Positions 7,117-8,977 of a stretch of DNA of 8,977 nucleotides are shown piece after piece; the stretch's first letter is position 1, and each line of letters starts with the position of its first letter. This DNA comes from an uncultured Collinsella sp. (GTDB lineage Bacteria; Actinomycetota; Coriobacteriia; Coriobacteriales; Coriobacteriaceae). Under the pieces are notes generated by a model, which was not told the DNA's origin, made no database searches, and saw only the letters and a program-made list of their open reading frames with translations. A program made the position numbers and the translations under genes. The stretch covers positions 1 through 8,977 of the forward strand of contig USFK01000046.1 in the NCBI GenBank assembly GCA_900553935.1, read 5' to 3'.

Positions 7117-7609
7117 GCGTTTGGATGCCAACGTATGGGTTGATTCGTTTTGCGTCGACCATGCTGAGTCGCTTGCCGCGCGTGCGTTTATTGGGCAGGC
7201 GGCGGAGGCGGGGGCATTGCTGTTCTTTCCGGTGCATATCGCCAAGGACGTGCTGTACGTTGTCCAACACGAGCTGAAGCGTAGCGTTCTTGCCAGTGGG
7301 GAAGCGCTCGACGAGGCATCTGCCCGTGCAATTGGCGATGCGGCGTTGGCGTTTGTTCGGAACATGACCGAAAACGCCACGGCCGTGGGTGCAGATGCGT
7401 CGGACCTTTGGCTGGCCGACAAATACTTAGCGCTCTATCGCGATTACGAGGACAACTTGGTGCTCGCCGCGTGCAAGCGCGCGCAGGTCGATTACTTGGT
7501 GACCAACGATCGCAAGCTGCTCGAACATGCCGATCTTGCAGCAAAGACCCCGCGCCAAATGATGCCGATTCTGGCTTTGGCCGAACGCGGCGGCGCGGCT
7601 ATCGGTTGA
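7115..7609 (+). CDS. PIN-domain protein, putative ribonuclease (VapC-like), no antitoxin visible
   Basis: A 164-residue protein if it starts at TTG 7115. It opens with RLDANVWVDSF, the first strand of the PIN fold, with Asp4 as the first metal-binding acid. Near the end, DYEDNLVLAACKRAQVDYLVTND carries Asp113 and Asp132, the expected later acids. PIN proteins are Mg/Mn-dependent RNases, often toxins of VapBC pairs. No antitoxin gene precedes or follows it, so it may be an orphan or have a non-toxin role. The start is uncertain: TTG 7115 is 4 nt after GCAGG, TTG 7121 is 10 nt after it, and GTG 7052 would force translation through the terminator hairpin. No ATG occurs before the first catalytic Asp. 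The start region is inside the terminator of the upstream operon. Confidence 0.75.
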   Translation: MRLDANVWVDSFCVDHAESLAARAFIGQAAEAGALLFFPVHIAKDVLYVVQHELKRSVLASGEALDEASARAIGDAALAFVRNMTENATAVGADASDLWLADKYLALYRDYEDNLVLAACKRAQVDYLVTNDRKLLEHADLAAKTPRQMMPILALAERGGAAIG

Positions 7610-7623
7610 CGCGAACTGTTTGT

Positions 7624-7656
7624 GGGCCTCTTGGACGACGATGCGCCAAGGGACCC
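7624..7656. terminator. Hairpin between convergent genes, possible bidirectional terminator
   Basis: GGGCCTCTTGG (7624-7634) and CCAAGGGACCC (7646-7656) pair over 11 positions with one C/A mismatch and one G-U, around an 11-base loop. It lies in the 58-base gap between the PIN gene and the converging minus-strand gene. No T run follows on either strand, so the terminator role is uncertain. Confidence 0.35.
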
Positions 7657-7667
7657 GCGCCTTCTAT

Positions 7668-8102
7668 TTACAAAAGCTCGGCCTTAATGGCGGGACTTTC
7701 TGCGAGCTGCTCGGCTGCCTTTTCGTCGGAGCTGTCGAGTGCTGCCAGACTGCGGTAGACCCACTCGTTGACCTGGGTGTTCTTGACGCCTGCGGTCTGC
7801 ATAAGGGCGCCTACCTCGCGGATTGCTGCGAGCAGATCGGCTTTGGGACCCGCGAGTTCGACCTCGATGCCGTGGTAGGCGGCCACGCCGCGGTTCTCAC
7901 TCACGTGGTCGATAAAGCCCTCGACGGTCTCAAGCTGCTGGGCGAGAGCCACATCATCGTTAGCGTCCAGCGCGACGAGTGCGTTCGAAACCGTGAGGGC
8001 GGGATGTCCGCAGGGGACAAAGCCTTCGATGACATCCATAGCTTCGGTAATGGTTGAGCCCAGGCCTGCGAGGGCATTGACGAGTTGCTGCTTGGTATCC
8101 AT
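7668..8102 (-). CDS. Hypothetical protein, 144 residues, unrecognised
   Basis: A minus-strand gene from ATG 8102 with a good ribosome site (AAAGGA, 6 nt before the ATG) to TAA at 7670-7668. The product is acidic, rich in Ala, Leu, Val, Glu and Asp, looks mostly helical, and has no signal peptide or membrane segment. It has a single Cys in VPCGHPAL (about residues 29-36). I recognise no family or catalytic motif. It looks real because of its ribosome site, a TATATT -10 element upstream, and codon use like its neighbours. It converges with the PIN gene and is divergent from tmRNA; nothing ties it functionally to either. Confidence 0.8.
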   Translation of the reverse strand: MDTKQQLVNALAGLGSTITEAMDVIEGFVPCGHPALTVSNALVALDANDDVALAQQLETVEGFIDHVSENRGVAAYHGIEVELAGPKADLLAAIREVGALMQTAGVKNTQVNEWVYRSLAALDSSDEKAAEQLAESPAIKAELL

Positions 8103-8138
8103 AACGGTCCTTTCGACGGGTCAATTTTGCTTGGCGAA

Positions 8139-8144
8139 AATATA
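8139..8144 (-). promoter_or_regulatory. -10 element for the 144-residue protein gene
   Basis: TATATT on the minus strand (8144-8139) matches the -10 consensus at five of six positions and would start transcription about 30 nt before the gene. No strong -35 is present; CTTTTG lies 17 nt upstream. The local AT-rich patch stands out from the GC-rich surroundings. Confidence 0.4.
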
Positions 8145-8234
8145 CGTTACGCGATCGGTGGCAAAAGTGCGAAGTGCGGCGCACATTGGGGTCTTCACAG
8201 CTCGTGCATAGAACAGCTGTCCGCTTTCAGAACG

Positions 8235-8243
8235 TGGTAAGAT
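8235..8243 (+). promoter_or_regulatory. Extended -10 promoter, probably for tmRNA
   Basis: TGGTAAGAT fits the extended -10 pattern TGnTAnnnT, which can work without a -35 element, and no -35 is apparent. Transcription would begin near 8250, about 92 nt before mature tmRNA, so a 5' leader would have to be removed by processing (RNase P makes tmRNA 5' ends). Confidence 0.4.
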
Positions 8244-8255
8244 AACACTCCACAA

Positions 8256-8320
8256 GCGGGGCTCGCCCTGCATGCTCCTTGAAAAGTCGACGGGTGTTGG
8301 GTGCTTGCGTGCCCAATGCC
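8256..8320 (+). other. Two tandem hairpins in the tmRNA leader
   Basis: Hairpin 1 pairs GCGGGG (8256-8261) with CCCTGC (8266-8271) around CTCG. Hairpin 2 pairs 8293-8304 with 8309-8320 around TTGC, giving 12 consecutive pairs of which four are G-U. The G-U pairs mean the fold is stable only in plus-strand RNA, consistent with transcription toward tmRNA. No match to 6S, SRP or RNase P RNA is apparent. Confidence 0.4.
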
Positions 8321-8433
8321 ATCCAGACTTTCCCGACATTCGGGGGCGACTGGTTTCGACACGATAGCTCTGAGAGAGGAAGCAAGCCGAGGTCTCCTCG
8401 CCTCGTTAAACAGGGGTACCGTCAAATTGAATT

Positions 8434-8475
8434 GACAACAACTCTTCTTTTGAGCCTATGGCTCTCGCTGCTTAG
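8434..8475 (+). other. tmRNA tag reading frame
   Basis: From GAC 8434 to TAG 8473-8475, the frame encodes DNNSSFEPMALAA; with the alanine carried by tmRNA the tag would be ADNNSSFEPMALAA. The ALAA end is the usual ClpXP signal. The codon two before GAC is TGA, which limits how far upstream translation could resume; GAC is the most likely resume codon, though ATT 8431 cannot be excluded. Confidence 0.85.
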
Positions 8476-8679
8476 TTTATAGCGGCGCGTCAACCCGGTG
8501 ATTTCCCCGACACCGGCGCGACGTCATTTTAGGGGAATGCTCCTGCGCACGTAATCGGTATGGCGCAGGCTAAGACCGAACCGGTTAGGACGCCGCGAGC
8601 GTGTCGCTGCGCGCAAAGCGTCCGAGACAAAACCAGCGACTGAGCTTGGAGATGCCAATCAGGGGGCTTTCGTGGACCG

Positions 8680-8696
8680 GAGTTCGATTCTCCGCG
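8680..8696 (+). repeat. tmRNA T-arm segment, reference copy of a repeated core
   Basis: GAGTTCGATTCTCCGCG here recurs inverted at 8763-8779 with 16 of 17 bases identical. Its GATTCTCCGCGC part (8686-8697) recurs directly at 8885-8896. The 3' end of tmRNA is a well-known integration site for mobile elements. Confidence 0.6.
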
Positions 8697-8713
8697 CCTC
8701 CACCAATAGTTAC

Positions 8714-8747
8714 AAGCAGGTAGAGAAGTGTCTCTACCTGCTTTTTT
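8714..8747 (+). terminator. Rho-independent terminator of ssrA
   Basis: AAGCAGGTAGAG (8714-8725) and CTCTACCTGCTT (8732-8743) form a perfect 12-bp stem around a 6-base loop. The right arm ends in a run of six T (8742-8747). Confidence 0.95.
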
Positions 8748-8762
8748 ATTACATATAGATAC

Positions 8763-8779
8763 CGCGGAGAACCGAACTC
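8763..8779 (-). repeat. Inverted copy of the tmRNA T-arm sequence
   Basis: Read on the minus strand, these 17 bases are GAGTTCGGTTCTCCGCG, differing from the tmRNA T arm at one position. The copy lies just past the ssrA terminator and is not part of any tRNA that I can fold. Confidence 0.65.
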
Positions 8780-8789
8780 TGTGCAGGGC

Positions 8790-8883
8790 GCGGGCGTAAA
8801 GAAAACGCGTAAGCGTTTTTAGCCCGCGGGCGAGGACGCCGGCAGGCGGCCGAAGCCGGTGCGGATTTGCGAAGCAAATACGC
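8790..8883. repeat. Cluster of palindromes in a gene-free region
   Basis: GCGGGC (8790-8795) and GCCCGC (8822-8827) enclose a perfect AAAACGC-GTAA-GCGTTTT hairpin (8802-8819). GCGGATTTGC (8861-8870) and GCAAATACGC (8874-8883) pair except for one position around GAA. I see no convincing gene in 8750-8977; the minus-strand open frame across it is Arg/Ala/Pro-rich and looks like non-coding GC-rich sequence. Confidence 0.5.
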
Positions 8884-8884
8884 G

Positions 8885-8896
8885 GATTCTCCGCGC
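8885..8896 (+). repeat. Direct partial copy of the tmRNA 3' end
   Basis: GATTCTCCGCGC is identical to tmRNA bases 8686-8697, 199 bp away in the same orientation. It also sits in a small palindrome (GCGGA-TTC-TCCGC, 8882-8894), so chance or structural constraint could contribute. Confidence 0.4.
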
Positions 8897-8977
8897 AATG
8901 CCCCAGCCCAATTTCGATGCGATGTCGATCGGGCGCCTTGCCCCGGCCTCAACCCATCAACGGACCTCCCAAACCCG

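Larger units (their letters stand above)
8342..8705 (+). ncRNA. ssrA: Transfer-messenger RNA (tmRNA)
   Basis: A 364-nt tmRNA that rescues stalled ribosomes and tags incomplete proteins for degradation. GGGGGCG (8342-8348) pairs with CGCCTCC (8695-8701), one G-U, to form the acceptor stem, followed by an encoded ACCA (8702-8705). GACTGGTTTCGAC is the conserved 5' block. The T arm is CGGAG/CTCCG (8678-8682 with 8690-8694) around TTCGATT. GTTAAAC and GGGGTACCG blocks precede the tag frame. It is a one-piece tmRNA, not a permuted two-piece form. A strong terminator follows 8 nt later. Confidence 0.97.

Noticed and set aside
7620..8057. A plus-strand 145-codon open frame opposite the 144-residue protein gene
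   Set aside because: The minus-strand gene has a proper ribosome site and -10 element; the plus frame has neither.
8250..8341. SRP or 6S RNA upstream of tmRNA
   Set aside because: The conserved SRP tip (GGAAGGAAGCAGCC-like) is absent and there is no long 6S-type bulged stem.
8749..8952. A 67-codon minus-strand open frame beyond tmRNA
   Set aside because: It is Arg/Ala/Pro-rich, has no ribosome site that I can see, and runs through palindromes and the inverted T-arm copy.

Overview
The window most likely comes from a Coriobacteriia chromosome, probably Collinsella or a close relative. This rests on GC-rich codon use, a small DUF6110-type protein beside a metal P-type ATPase, and a tmRNA whose tag would read (A)DNNSSFEPMALAA. 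The taxon is inferred from recognition, not from a search.

Layout. (1) Bases 1-806, minus strand: an AraC-like regulator that runs off the left edge and may be frameshifted where its first DNA-binding helix-turn-helix should be. (2) Bases 807-926: a divergent control region with a good promoter for the regulator and a perfect 10-bp inverted repeat that also touches the ribosome-binding site of the next gene. (3) Bases 927-4511: two abutting half-transporters of the ABC exporter fold, each membrane domain plus ATPase, probably forming a heterodimer. A divergent AraC regulator beside such a pair is the ybtA-ybtPQ arrangement, so metallophore uptake is a reasonable but unproven idea. (4) Bases 4512-4706: a consensus-like promoter, a near-perfect 18-bp palindrome that looks like an operator, and a leader with mutually exclusive hairpins. 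(5) Bases 4707-7046: an 81-residue one-helix membrane protein and a P1B-type metal ATPase. The small protein resembles the mycobacterial PacL (DUF1490) partners of metal ATPases. (6) A strong terminator closes this operon. Its 3' arm and T tract overlap the probable start of a lone PIN-domain nuclease gene (7115-7609). (7) Bases 7668-8102, minus strand: a conserved-looking 144-residue protein that I do not recognise. (8) Bases 8342-8705: tmRNA (ssrA), with a structured leader upstream and a strong terminator downstream. (9) Bases 8750-8977: no convincing gene, but many hairpins plus inverted and direct partial copies of the tmRNA 3' end, which suggest past integration or rearrangement.

Taken together, bases 1-7046 look like a two-part metal-handling locus: a regulated ABC transporter pair, then a separately controlled P-type ATPase with a small membrane partner. 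The right side is chromosomal housekeeping (tmRNA) with a possible mobile-element scar.
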